From Chryseobacterium sp. CH25 (lineage in GTDB: Bacteria > Bacteroidota > Bacteroidia > Flavobacteriales > Weeksellaceae), in NCBI RefSeq assembly GCF_004119455.1, contig NZ_NRQT01000001.1, forward strand, positions 1,054,001 to 1,118,000: 64,000 nt of DNA, given 5' to 3'. The position numbers were made by a program, and so were the translations under genes. Under the pieces are notes generated by a model. It was not told the origin of the DNA and searched no databases. It worked only from the letters and a program-made list of their open reading frames with translations. This document shows, piece after piece, positions 8,896 to 18,097 of the stretch (positions within the stretch are counted from its first letter, which is position 1; every line of letters starts with the position of its first letter).

Positions 8896-10710
8896 ATGAA
8901 GAAACTTTCAAAATATCCAATCCTTCTTCTTTTATATTCTGCAGCAACACTTCTTGTTCTTTCATATTGTAAAGGAGAAAAGCAGCAGCCTGTATATGAA
9001 GATCTGGGTTCTGTAAAAAGCAGGATCATCAACACGAATACTGATTTTGAAAAACAGATCAATGAACTGAAAACCCTTGTTTCTAAAGACTCTGATGAAA
9101 AAATTCTTCAGGAAAGGTTTGAAAACATCAGAAAGACCTACAAAAAGATGGAATGGGCTATAGAATACTTCCTTCCTCACTCTGCCCGGTTCATTAATGG
9201 GCCTGCTCTTCCTGAAATAGAAATGGACGAACATACAGAAATAGACCCCGAAGGACTGCAGGTTCTGGAAGAGCTGTTTTATCCTTATCAGAAAGAGAAT
9301 AAAGATGAGGTAAACAGAATGCTGAACAAGCTCATCAATAAAAGCAATACTATAAAAACCAATTTCCAGGTTATTACCGTAAGTAGAGATCAGGTATTTG
9401 ATGCTTTGAGACAGGAAGCTTTCAGAATTTCCAGTCTGGGGATTTCAGGTTTTGACACTCCTATTTCTGGCACCTTTTTAAAGGAAATACCTTCTGCCCT
9501 GGAAGGTATCAAAGAAACTTTGGAACAAATATCAACTGACAGATCTAAAGATAAGGCTCTGAAAAGTATTGCATCAGAGATTAATTCTGCGATTGAAATT
9601 CTGAAAAAAAATACAGACAAGAATACATTTGACTATATAAACTTTATACCGGATCATCTCAATAAAATCACTGCGCTGATGCTTGATTTTAAAAATCAGG
9701 AAAAAATCCCGGATGTAGAAGTAACAACTGCTTTAAACAAAAATGCCGCTACATTTTTCTCTAAAAATGCTTTCAACCCTAATGCCTTTACCCCAGGAAA
9801 GGAATATGCTTTTTCTGAAGAAAAGGCTGCTCTTGGTCATAAGCTTTTTAATGATAAAATCTTATCAAATAACAACAGCCGCAGCTGTGCAACCTGCCAC
9901 ATTCCTGAAAAAGCGTTTACTGATGGGCTTGCCAGATCTATGTCACTTGAAAATTCTGAACTTTCAAGAAATACACCTTCTCTCAACTATGCAGGGTTTC
10001 AGCATGGTCAGTTTTGGGATATGAGAAAAGATGATCTTGAAGGGCAAAGCTCAGATGTAATCTCCAATAAAGAAGAAATGCATGGTGATTTAAATGTTAT
10101 TCTTGCCAAAATTAATCAGGATAAAAATTACCAGACTGCATTTAAAAAGATTTATCATTCACAGAAGACTGAGGTATGGCAGCTTCAGAATGTATTGGCC
10201 AGCTATATCCGTTCTCTGGCAAAGTTCAATTCTGATTTTGATGAATATATGCGGGGAAATAAATCGGCAATGACAAAAAGCCAAAAACAAGGGTTTAACC
10301 TCTTTGTAGGAAAAGCTCAATGTGCCATATGCCATTTTATTCCGTTGTTCAATGGTACTGTTCCCCCTACTTTCAAAAAAACAGAACAGGAAGTATTAGG
10401 AATTGCTACCAATGGAGAAAATAAAACATTTGACAATGACCTGGGGAGAGGAAAGTTTCATGAGACAGTAGCCACATTGCAGCATTCCTTTAAAACGCCT
10501 ACTCTCAGAAATAGTAATAAGACGGCTCCTTATATGCACAACGGAGGATATAAAACACTGAAAGAGGTAATGAACTTTTATAATAAAGGAGGTGGAAAAT
10601 CTTTCGGATTTAAAGTAGAAAACCAAACACTTTCTGATGCCCCGCTTCAGCTCACCGAGCATGAAATAGATGATATTATTGAATTTATGAAAGCTTTGGA
10701 TGATCAGTAA
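8896..10710 (+). CDS. di-haem cytochrome c peroxidase/MauG-family protein with long N-terminal helical domain
   Basis: The protein has 604 residues. The N-terminus is a signal peptide, possibly a lipoprotein one (VLSYC). Residues 30-300 are a helical, charged domain somewhat like imelysin/EfeO-type domains. The C-terminal half is a bacterial cytochrome c peroxidase with two haem-binding motifs, CATCH (331-335) and CAICH (476-480), and the family block TPTLRN...PYMHNGGY. It probably acts in the periplasm on peroxide or as a MauG-like oxidase. The extra N-terminal domain makes it nearly twice the length of ordinary peroxidases. It is in tandem with the PhoX-like lipoprotein. Confidence 0.8.
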   Translation: MKKLSKYPILLLLYSAATLLVLSYCKGEKQQPVYEDLGSVKSRIINTNTDFEKQINELKTLVSKDSDEKILQERFENIRKTYKKMEWAIEYFLPHSARFINGPALPEIEMDEHTEIDPEGLQVLEELFYPYQKENKDEVNRMLNKLINKSNTIKTNFQVITVSRDQVFDALRQEAFRISSLGISGFDTPISGTFLKEIPSALEGIKETLEQISTDRSKDKALKSIASEINSAIEILKKNTDKNTFDYINFIPDHLNKITALMLDFKNQEKIPDVEVTTALNKNAATFFSKNAFNPNAFTPGKEYAFSEEKAALGHKLFNDKILSNNNSRSCATCHIPEKAFTDGLARSMSLENSELSRNTPSLNYAGFQHGQFWDMRKDDLEGQSSDVISNKEEMHGDLNVILAKINQDKNYQTAFKKIYHSQKTEVWQLQNVLASYIRSLAKFNSDFDEYMRGNKSAMTKSQKQGFNLFVGKAQCAICHFIPLFNGTVPPTFKKTEQEVLGIATNGENKTFDNDLGRGKFHETVATLQHSFKTPTLRNSNKTAPYMHNGGYKTLKEVMNFYNKGGGKSFGFKVENQTLSDAPLQLTEHEIDDIIEFMKALDDQ

Positions 10711-10727
10711 ACAATATGAAGAAATAA

Positions 10728-10763
10728 AAAAGCTCCTGAATAAATTATTTCAGGAGTTTTTTT
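10728..10763 (+). terminator. terminator of the PhoX-like/peroxidase operon
   Basis: The stem CTCCTGAA/TTCAGGAG has an 8-base loop and is followed by seven T residues. Confidence 0.8.
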
Positions 10764-10924
10764 ATATGAAAATTTCATGAATTTAAAAAAGTTGACCTGT
10801 CATCAAAATTAAAACCTGATCTTTTAGAAAACTGCATATCTATCTTAGATTAAATCAATGTTATACTGTGTTAAAAACTTTTCTACCACAATAAATATTA
10901 TTAATTTTGACATAGTTTTTTTAC

Positions 10925-13321
10925 ATGAAAAGGGGTTTACAGTTATTATTTTTCCTAATGTGCTTTTTGGGATATGCACAACTTAAGATTAAAGTTGTTG
11001 ACGGTTCCAATCAAAAGCCTGTTTCTAATGCCAAGATTTTCTGTGGCAATACTATTCTTGGCTATACCAATACCCAGGGAGTTCTCGAGTTTAAAACAGG
11101 ATGTAAAAATATAGAGGTAGAAGCAGAAACATATCAAAACGGAACAACACCTGTAGAAAGCAGCATGGAGATTTCTCTGAGTAAAAAACCTTCAAAAACC
11201 ACCAATATAGAAACAGTAGTTATTGAAGACAAAAGTGACCCAAGAGCTCTGGAAATCTTAAAAAAGGTGAACAAACTTTTCAATGAAAACTCTCCTAAAA
11301 GCTTAGGTTCTTACGCTTATAAATCTTACGAAAAAATTTCTCTTGATATTGATCAGGACAGCCTTACTCAGTTCAATCAGTATTTTAATGATTTAAATTT
11401 CTTCAAGAAAAAAAGGGAAAAAGACTCGTTGAATAACATCAGTGCAAGAAAAATATTTGCAAAAAGTAAGCTCTTCCTTTGGGAAAGAGCCCAGGAGTTT
11501 TTATACTCTAAAAAATATGGTGAAAAGATTAATATCCTTGATAACAGAATTTCAGGGCTGAAACAGCCGGTTTATGAAATGATTGCCCTTCAGCAAAGTA
11601 ACAGGGATATTGTTCCGGAACAGATAAAGCCTGAAAACAGAGGACTTTACAGATATTTCCTTTCTGACACCATAGAACTTAACGGAAGAAAGAACTTTGT
11701 GATCCGCTTCCGTGAAGTCAACTATAAAAACCCTGATAAAAAGAGAAAATACACCGGAGCCATCTATATTGATACAGATACTTACGGAATCAAAAAAATT
11801 GAGAACTTCAGTAAAAACAAGAACGACGGAATTATTACCAGTACCTGGATTTTTTATAATAACAAATGGTTCCTTGCCCATGAAACCACCAAACTTAAAA
11901 TGGGAAAAATGGCAATGGATGATAAGGAACACGCCGATAAAAAGGATAAAAAAAGCTTCGGAACTTATGCCTTTCTTACTTCCAAATATTTTGATTTCAA
12001 GTCTCCTATTGAAGAAAAGGCTAAAGATTTCAAAGGATATACTTTTGATGTAAAAAGCATTGACGGGCATTCACTGAATCAGTACAGAACAGAACCGCTT
12101 ACCGAAAGAGAACAGAATACTTATAAAACCATAGACAGTCTTGGCAAAAAGTATAAAATTGACAGCAAAGCACAGATTATTTCCGGATTGCTTAACGGGC
12201 AGATCAGAGTAGGTGCGGTAGATTTTGCGGTAGATGAAATTGCCAATTATAATTCCTATGAAGGATTCAGACTGGGATTAAAGGCTAAGATCAATGAAAA
12301 TTTCAATCCTTATTTCTCTCCTGATTATTATTTCGCTTACGGAGTAAAAGACAGAAGATGGAAATACGGGATGGGAATAGATATCAAAACAACTTTGGAT
12401 AAAAACTCATTCTTCAGATTTGATTTTTATGATGATGTAACGGCTTCAGGAGAATTTTACAGAAGACTATGGAACTTCAAAATGAGAATGATGAATTTCG
12501 GGAATAACCTGAATAATGACAAGTATTTCCACTTCAAAGGAGCCTCAATATCTTATCTGAATGATGTAACGAATGGTCTTACTCTTGCCCTTGCTGTAAG
12601 AAGAAATATTGAAGAAGCCCAGTTTGATTATCAGTTCAGGGATGGCGGATCATCATTCAAGAATTTCAACACCTTATTTACATTGAAATATTCTCCGAAT
12701 TCTACCAATATTATGACACCACAAGGAAAATCCCTGATCGATCAGAAATATCCGGAGTTATATTTCAATTATGAACAGAGTTATAAAATGGCGGGCGGAA
12801 GTTTCAATTATTCCCGTTTTGATGCCCTTTTTGTACATAATTTTAAGACACCAATCGGAACAACAGGTTTCAGGCTATATGGTGGAGTTGTTTTAGGAGA
12901 AGCTCCGATTTGGAAGAATTTTACAATGAACGGACTTGCCTCTCCGGGTAAAGATTTTAATTTTAACCTTACTTCATTCCTTGGTTTTGCTACTCTGGAA
13001 GGTGGAAAATATTACAACGATAAATTTGTTGCCTACTATTTCACTCACAAACTGCCTTTGTACTTCAAAAGCTTCGGACACAATGTTTCCAGCTTTGATT
13101 TTGTACTGCGCGGAACGATTGGTGATATGAAACATCCTGAATACCATCAGTTCAAATTTAAAAAACTAGATCACCTGTATCAGGAAGTGGGATTGGAATG
13201 GAATAACTTCCTTTCCAGCTATTTCAACCTGGGATTATTCTACAGAGTGGGTTATTATGCTACTCCACATTTCAAGGAAAATTTTGCCATCCAGTTTAAA
13301 TTAAAATTCCTGGAATTTTAA
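10925..13321 (+). CDS. DUF5686-family outer-membrane protein with carboxypeptidase-like regulatory domain
   Basis: The protein has 798 residues. A signal peptide ends at GYAQ. A carboxypeptidase-regulatory-like beta-sandwich follows (about 20-90). The long DUF5686 body comes next, and the last 350 residues are rich in alternating aromatic/polar strands ending in Phe, as in an outer-membrane beta-barrel. DUF5686 proteins are common in Bacteroidota, but their role is not established. TAATTTTG at 10902-10909 is a good -7 match just upstream. Confidence 0.8.
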   Translation: MKRGLQLLFFLMCFLGYAQLKIKVVDGSNQKPVSNAKIFCGNTILGYTNTQGVLEFKTGCKNIEVEAETYQNGTTPVESSMEISLSKKPSKTTNIETVVIEDKSDPRALEILKKVNKLFNENSPKSLGSYAYKSYEKISLDIDQDSLTQFNQYFNDLNFFKKKREKDSLNNISARKIFAKSKLFLWERAQEFLYSKKYGEKINILDNRISGLKQPVYEMIALQQSNRDIVPEQIKPENRGLYRYFLSDTIELNGRKNFVIRFREVNYKNPDKKRKYTGAIYIDTDTYGIKKIENFSKNKNDGIITSTWIFYNNKWFLAHETTKLKMGKMAMDDKEHADKKDKKSFGTYAFLTSKYFDFKSPIEEKAKDFKGYTFDVKSIDGHSLNQYRTEPLTEREQNTYKTIDSLGKKYKIDSKAQIISGLLNGQIRVGAVDFAVDEIANYNSYEGFRLGLKAKINENFNPYFSPDYYFAYGVKDRRWKYGMGIDIKTTLDKNSFFRFDFYDDVTASGEFYRRLWNFKMRMMNFGNNLNNDKYFHFKGASISYLNDVTNGLTLALAVRRNIEEAQFDYQFRDGGSSFKNFNTLFTLKYSPNSTNIMTPQGKSLIDQKYPELYFNYEQSYKMAGGSFNYSRFDALFVHNFKTPIGTTGFRLYGGVVLGEAPIWKNFTMNGLASPGKDFNFNLTSFLGFATLEGGKYYNDKFVAYYFTHKLPLYFKSFGHNVSSFDFVLRGTIGDMKHPEYHQFKFKKLDHLYQEVGLEWNNFLSSYFNLGLFYRVGYYATPHFKENFAIQFKLKFLEF

Positions 13322-13362
13322 TCCCCATTATTACTCAAAACATACATTATACCTATAAAAAT

Positions 13363-13599
13363 ATGCAAAGAATAGAAATAAAAGCCGAAGCCTTTTTTGA
13401 ATTATTAAAATTAAAAGATACTTCCATGTGGGCTATTTTCTCACAGATGATTGATGGAAATGAAAAAGAAATCATATTTTTAGATAACGAAGATAAAATC
13501 CTTTTCAACTATATTTTACCAACCAATGCTGAAAAATTGGAAGAAGACAGAAAAGAGTTTTCCAAACAGTTTGCTGAGAAACTTGGCAGCTTAAATTAA
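13363..13599 (+). CDS. small conserved-looking cytoplasmic protein, hypothetical
   Basis: The protein has 78 residues, is acidic and alpha/beta in character, with no signal peptide or helix for the membrane. It ends 6 bases before the M28 peptidase gene and so is probably co-transcribed with it. I do not recognise the family. Confidence 0.65.
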   Translation: MQRIEIKAEAFFELLKLKDTSMWAIFSQMIDGNEKEIIFLDNEDKILFNYILPTNAEKLEEDRKEFSKQFAEKLGSLN

Positions 13600-13605
13600 A
13601 AGCCA

Positions 13606-15075
13606 ATGAATAAGAATTATATTTTTTCCTTACTGGGTCTTTTTTTATTCAGTATCGGAAATGCTCAGAGCTATAAAAAGCCACTGGTATCAGCCATTAA
13701 AGAAACTGATCTCAGAAAAGATATGTATGAATTGGCAGCAGATCAGTTCTGGGGCCGTGAAGCAGGAACTTTAGATGAGTTAAAAGTATCCATGTGGCTG
13801 GCAGATAAGGCTAAAGAGGCAGGAATGAAACCTGCAGGCGATAATGGTACTTTTTTCCAGTTTTTTGATATGTACAGACATCAGACTACTCCACAAAGCA
13901 GTCTGAAAATTGGAGATACTCAATTAAAACTATGGAAAGATTTCCTTGTAGCAGAACCTGTAAATGCTTCTGTAGATGCAGAAATTGTATATGCCGGAAA
14001 TACAGAGCCTGAGGATCTTGCCAAACTGAATCTTAAAGGAAAAGTACTGGCTATAAATGCTTCTGACAAGAATATTGACAAGGAAATGACTCTTTTTGTA
14101 AGAAGATATCCCGGATTTGTAAGAACAAAATACTATAACAAAGCTACCGAACTGGGTGCAAAAGCTATCATCTTTATCACTGATGATATTTCAGACAAAA
14201 GCTGGGTAGAAGTACTTCCTCAAATGACCAGAGGTACTTATGGTGTAGAAGGATTAAGAGAAAAGATCACGAATAATATTCCTGTTATCTGGATTAAAAG
14301 AGAGAATGCCAACTGGGTAAAAAACAATCCTAAAGTAGCTCTTAACCTGATGACTGAGACCTACAAATACCCTTCCGTAAACATCATCGGGGAAATTGAA
14401 GGTACGGACCCTGTTCTTAAAAAAGAATATGTCTTATTAAGCGGACATCAGGATCATGACGGAATCAGACATCCTGTAAAGAACGATACCATCTACAACG
14501 GTGCTGATGACAATGCAAGTACCTGCGTTGCAATGCTGGCTATGGCAAGGGCTTACAAAAAACAGCCTGGAAAAAGAAGTATTCTGTTTGTTTTCCATGG
14601 TGCTGAAGAAAGAGGATTATTGGGTTCAAGATGGCATGCTGCTCATCCTGTAGTTCCCAAAGAAAATATTGTAGCGGTACTGAACGGTGATATGATCGGA
14701 AGAAACGATAATAATGAAGCCGCTTTATTGGGTGGAAATGCTCCGCACAAAAACTCTGAAGAGCTTGTAAAGATGGCTGAAGATGCCAATAATGAAAGTA
14801 CAAAATTCAAATATTTAAAAGATTGGGATTCTCCGAATCATGCTGAATATTTTTATTTCAGAAGCGATCACCTTCCTTATGCTAAAGTGGGTATTCCGGC
14901 AGTGTTTTTTACGAGCGTACTGCATGACCAGTATCACACTCCACAGGATGAATCTGAAAATATCAACTATAAAAAGCTGTATAAAATGACAGAATGGATG
15001 TACAGAACATCATGGAAAGTAGCCAATGAAGCTGAACGTCCGAAAGTAATTTCGAATTTTACGCTTGAAAGATAA
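13606..15075 (+). CDS. M28-family metallopeptidase, secreted
   Basis: The protein has 489 residues. A signal peptide ends at GNAQ. A PA-like domain (about 115-260) precedes the M28 zinc-peptidase domain. Zinc and catalytic motifs are visible in order: SGHQDHDG (near 280), NGADDNAS, HGAEERGLLGS (catalytic Glu and a ligand Glu), GDMIGRND, and HDQYHTPQD near the C-terminus. This pattern fits an aminopeptidase acting on peptides in the periplasm or outside the cell. It follows a 78-residue gene with a 6-base gap and ends at a strong terminator. Confidence 0.9.
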   Translation: MNKNYIFSLLGLFLFSIGNAQSYKKPLVSAIKETDLRKDMYELAADQFWGREAGTLDELKVSMWLADKAKEAGMKPAGDNGTFFQFFDMYRHQTTPQSSLKIGDTQLKLWKDFLVAEPVNASVDAEIVYAGNTEPEDLAKLNLKGKVLAINASDKNIDKEMTLFVRRYPGFVRTKYYNKATELGAKAIIFITDDISDKSWVEVLPQMTRGTYGVEGLREKITNNIPVIWIKRENANWVKNNPKVALNLMTETYKYPSVNIIGEIEGTDPVLKKEYVLLSGHQDHDGIRHPVKNDTIYNGADDNASTCVAMLAMARAYKKQPGKRSILFVFHGAEERGLLGSRWHAAHPVVPKENIVAVLNGDMIGRNDNNEAALLGGNAPHKNSEELVKMAEDANNESTKFKYLKDWDSPNHAEYFYFRSDHLPYAKVGIPAVFFTSVLHDQYHTPQDESENINYKKLYKMTEWMYRTSWKVANEAERPKVISNFTLER

Positions 15076-15077
15076 AA

Positions 15078-15113
15078 GAAAACTCCGGCTCACGAATGTG
15101 AGCCGGAGTTTTC
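15078..15113 (+). terminator. terminator of the M28 peptidase operon
   Basis: A 15-bp stem (GAAAACTCCGGCTCA with its complement) and loop CGAATG, followed by TTTT. Confidence 0.85.
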
Positions 15114-15122
15114 TTTTAGTAA

Positions 15123-15414
15123 TGCCACGAATGCACGAATATTTTTAGTTGAGTACTATCATTCTCTTCTTATATAAACATCAACATAGTGTTTTTGTCG
15201 TTCCGTAGGAATCTCAACTTCGATATTGTCATATATAATAGTATAGATTCCTCCGGAATGACAAACAGGAAGCTAGAAGGCTAATAATTCCCAGTTAATA
15301 AAATGGTTTTAAGCTTTTTTAGCTACAAAATTTTATGCACTTATATGGTTATTTTTTTAACCACATAAATACATAGATTAATTACAGCCATTATTTTATT
15401 CGTGCATTAGTGGC
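15123..15414. repeat. nested inverted repeats in the gap after ilvA
   Basis: The outer arms GCCACGAATGCACGAAT (near 15124-15140) and its inverted copy (15398-15414) match at 16 of 17 positions. Inside them are arms TTTGTCGTTCCGTAGGAATCT (15194-15214) and an inverted copy at 15245-15265, matching at 19 of 21. Both look like dispersed non-coding repeat families. The outer arm sequence recurs at 62932-62997. No coding frame is present in this 365-base gap. Confidence 0.65.
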
Positions 15415-15457
15415 TAATAAAATGTGGATGTATTTTCAAACTAAATCAGCAGATTCA

Positions 15458-16702
15458 TCAAAGAAGGATCATTATTGAGGTAGTTGACAAAAAATCCTGC
15501 TTTTTCATCTTGTCCATCAAAGGAGTGAAATCTTCTTTTTGTTTCAGGGCAATTCCTACTACTGCAATTCCTTTTTCTTTTGAATTTTTCTGAGTATATT
15601 CAAAAAAAGTAATATCATCATTCGGTCCCAACACATCCATTACAAAGGTTTTCAATGCTCCTGGCCGCTGTGGAAACCTGACCAGAAAATAGTGTTTTAA
15701 ATTGGCATACAGTAAAGCTTTTTCTTTGATCTCTTCCATTCGGGTAATATCATTATTGCTTCCACTGATAATACAAACTACATTTTTCCCTTCTATCTGA
15801 TCTTTATACTTTTCTAAAGCAGCTACAGAAAGAGCACCTGCTGGTTCTACCACAATAGCATCTTTATTATATAAGGAAAGAATGGTTTCACAGACAAGTC
15901 CTTCTTCTACTGTAACTACATCGTACAAAGTATTTTTACATAACTCAAACGTAAGATTTCCTACCTGCTGTACAGCAGCACCATCTACAAAGCGACTGAT
16001 CTTTTCAAGATGCACGGGTTTGCCATTTTCCAGAGCCTTTTTCATGCTTGCTGCCGCTGAAGGTTCTACACCAATGATTTTGGTTTGAGGAGATAATTCT
16101 TTAAAGACGGAGCAAACACCTGCTGCTAATCCACCACCACCGATGGGTACAAAAAGATAATCAATAGATTCTTCCGACTGTTCAAGAATCTCCAATGCTG
16201 TTGTTGCCTGTCCTTCAATGATCGCAGGATCATCAAACGGGTGAATGAATGTTCCGTTATTTTCATTACAGAACCTCATCGCAGCATCTTTTGCTTCATC
16301 AAAAGTGTCTCCATGCAAAACAATATCAATATAGTCTCCACCAAACATCCTAACCTGTTCCAGTTTTTGTCCAGGTGTGGGTAAAGGCATAAAAATAGTT
16401 CCTTTAACTTCCATGGTATTGCATGCAAAAGCAACTCCCTGAGCGTGATTACCAGCGCTGGCACAAACAATTCCTCTGGAAATATCCTCTCTTGTCATGG
16501 TTGACATTTTGTTATAAGCCCCACGAATTTTATAAGATCTTACCCTTTGCAAGTCTTCTCTTTTAAAATGTACCTGAGTATTATAAATTCCTGATAAATT
16601 ATTGTTAACAGCCAATGGCGTTCTGACACACACATTTTTAAGTCTTTCTGCTGCTTTATAGACATTATCCAACACGGATAAATAGGTTTCTCCCGTCCTC
16701 AT
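15458..16702 (-). CDS. ilvA: threonine dehydratase (IlvA), C-terminus frameshifted in this sequence
   Basis: This PLP enzyme converts threonine to 2-oxobutanoate, the first committed step to isoleucine. The PLP lysine lies in SYKIRGA (Lys58), and GGGGLAAG binds phosphate. A C-terminal ACT-like domain begins near residue 330. As read, the protein is 414 residues and ends in an atypical tail (LSTTSIMILL). Adding one A to the run at 15489-15494 gives FFVNYLNNDPSLMNLLI and a stop at 15441, i.e. 420 residues. The short ACT form suggests Ile-feedback behaviour unlike the long E. coli enzyme. It is the last gene of the ilv locus, 12 bases after ilvC. Confidence 0.93.
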   Translation of the reverse strand: MRTGETYLSVLDNVYKAAERLKNVCVRTPLAVNNNLSGIYNTQVHFKREDLQRVRSYKIRGAYNKMSTMTREDISRGIVCASAGNHAQGVAFACNTMEVKGTIFMPLPTPGQKLEQVRMFGGDYIDIVLHGDTFDEAKDAAMRFCNENNGTFIHPFDDPAIIEGQATTALEILEQSEESIDYLFVPIGGGGLAAGVCSVFKELSPQTKIIGVEPSAAASMKKALENGKPVHLEKISRFVDGAAVQQVGNLTFELCKNTLYDVVTVEEGLVCETILSLYNKDAIVVEPAGALSVAALEKYKDQIEGKNVVCIISGSNNDITRMEEIKEKALLYANLKHYFLVRFPQRPGALKTFVMDVLGPNDDITFFEYTQKNSKEKGIAVVGIALKQKEDFTPLMDKMKKQDFLSTTSIMILL

Positions 16703-16714
16703 TGTTCTTTTTTA

Positions 16715-17761
16715 TTAATTATTCTCAGGTCTCAGGCTTCGTACCGTTTTTCCTGCTTGCCACATTTCGCTTTCTCTTAATTCAGTTAATTCAACCTCCA
16801 GCTTTTCTCTGTAATCGGGTTTACTGTTGCTGTCGATAGACCTTTGTGCTTCATTTCCTGCAGCAACATTATCATACAATTCCTCAAATAAAGGAGAAGT
16901 GGCATCTCTGAAACGCTTCCACCAGTCTAAAGCTCCCCTTTGTGCTGTTGTACTGCAATTCGCATACATCCAGTCCATTCCATTTTCTGCTACCAATGGC
17001 ATCAGTGACTGGGTAAGTTCTTCAACGGTTTCATTAAAAGCCTCTGACGGACTATGCCCATTTTTTCTTAATACATCATATTGTGCAGCAAATATTCCCT
17101 GTACGGCTCCCATCAAGGTTCCTCTTTCTCCGGCAAGGTCACTGTATACTTCTTTTTTAAAGTCGGTTTCAAATAAATATCCGCTTCCTATGGCAATTCC
17201 AAGGGCTGTTACTCTGTCTCTTGCTTTTCCTGTAGCATCCTGGTAAACGGCAAAGCTGCTATTTAATCCTCGATCCTGAAGGAACATTCTTCTTAATGAA
17301 GTACCCGATCCTTTTGGAGCTACCAAAAACACATCTACATCAGCCGGAGGAACAATTCCTGTACGCTCATTAAAGGTAATTCCGAAACCATGAGAGAAAT
17401 ACAGAGCTTTTCCGGGAGTAAGATGTTGCTTAACTTTTGGCCAGTATTCAATCTGTGCAGCATCACTCAAAAGGTAACAGATGATGGTTCCTTTTTCCAA
17501 AGCTTCTTCAATTTCGAATAAGGTTTCACCCGGTATAAAACCGTCTGCTACTGCCTTATCCCAGGATTTAGAATTCTTTCTCTGTCCTACGATCACATTA
17601 ACTCCGTTATCTTTCTGGTTCAAGGCCTGTCCTGGTCCCTGTACTCCATAACCAATTACGGCTACTACTTCATCTTTTAATACTTCCTGAGCTTTATTTA
17701 GCGGAAACTCTTCTCTTGTTACTACGTTTTCTTCTACTCCTCCGAAATTTAATTTTGCCAT
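16715..17761 (-). CDS. ilvC: ketol-acid reductoisomerase (NADP+)
   Basis: It isomerises and reduces acetolactate or acetohydroxybutyrate in Ile/Val synthesis. The protein has 348 residues. The Rossmann motif is GYGVQGPGQA, followed by an NVIVGQRKNSKSW loop suggesting NADPH preference. The knotted C-terminal domain has the metal-binding SDLAGERGTLMGA and ELTQSLMP. Length and motifs fit the short class I enzyme. It lies between ilvN and ilvA in the operon. Confidence 0.96.
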   Translation of the reverse strand: MAKLNFGGVEENVVTREEFPLNKAQEVLKDEVVAVIGYGVQGPGQALNQKDNGVNVIVGQRKNSKSWDKAVADGFIPGETLFEIEEALEKGTIICYLLSDAAQIEYWPKVKQHLTPGKALYFSHGFGITFNERTGIVPPADVDVFLVAPKGSGTSLRRMFLQDRGLNSSFAVYQDATGKARDRVTALGIAIGSGYLFETDFKKEVYSDLAGERGTLMGAVQGIFAAQYDVLRKNGHSPSEAFNETVEELTQSLMPLVAENGMDWMYANCSTTAQRGALDWWKRFRDATSPLFEELYDNVAAGNEAQRSIDSNSKPDYREKLEVELTELRESEMWQAGKTVRSLRPENN

Positions 17762-17801
17762 TTTCTATAATTTTATTTTGTTGTTTATTTTAATTTTATG
17801 T

Positions 17802-18083
17802 TTAGCTAGCATATTCTATTGCTGTGAGGTATGGATTTTTATGATAATGAACCTCCAAGACATCTATTTGTTTTTCCATTTGTCTGGTGATCTTCTGAAC
17901 AGATTCTTCTGTTTCTCTGATGGTAATCACAAACTTTTTTACATTCTCAGTTTCAGACGGTCCCATATTAAAATGGGTGATAGAAATCCTCCGTCTTGAA
18001 AAAATAGCATTGATTCTGCTCATAAGCCCCAAACAATCCTCTGTATAGGCTGTTATGGTGTATTCTTTATTTTCTGTTCTCAT
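17802..18083 (-). CDS. ilvN: acetolactate synthase small (regulatory) subunit, ACT-only form
   Basis: The protein has 93 residues and is a single ACT domain (TITAYTEDCLGLMSRINAIF). It would bind valine or isoleucine and tune the IlvB catalytic subunit. It lacks the second domain of the roughly 160-190-residue versions and is about the length of E. coli IlvN. There is no room for a lost domain before ilvC (40 bases), so the short form is probably genuine. It starts 14 bases after the ilvB stop. Confidence 0.88.
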   Translation of the reverse strand: MRTENKEYTITAYTEDCLGLMSRINAIFSRRRISITHFNMGPSETENVKKFVITIRETEESVQKITRQMEKQIDVLEVHYHKNPYLTAIEYAS

Positions 18084-18097
18084 TTCTGTTGATTTTA

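Noticed and set aside
17802..18083. IlvN thought to be truncated because it has only one ACT domain
   Set aside because: Only 40 bases separate it from ilvC, so no second domain could have been lost by a frameshift. ACT-only small subunits of this length are known (E. coli IlvN).
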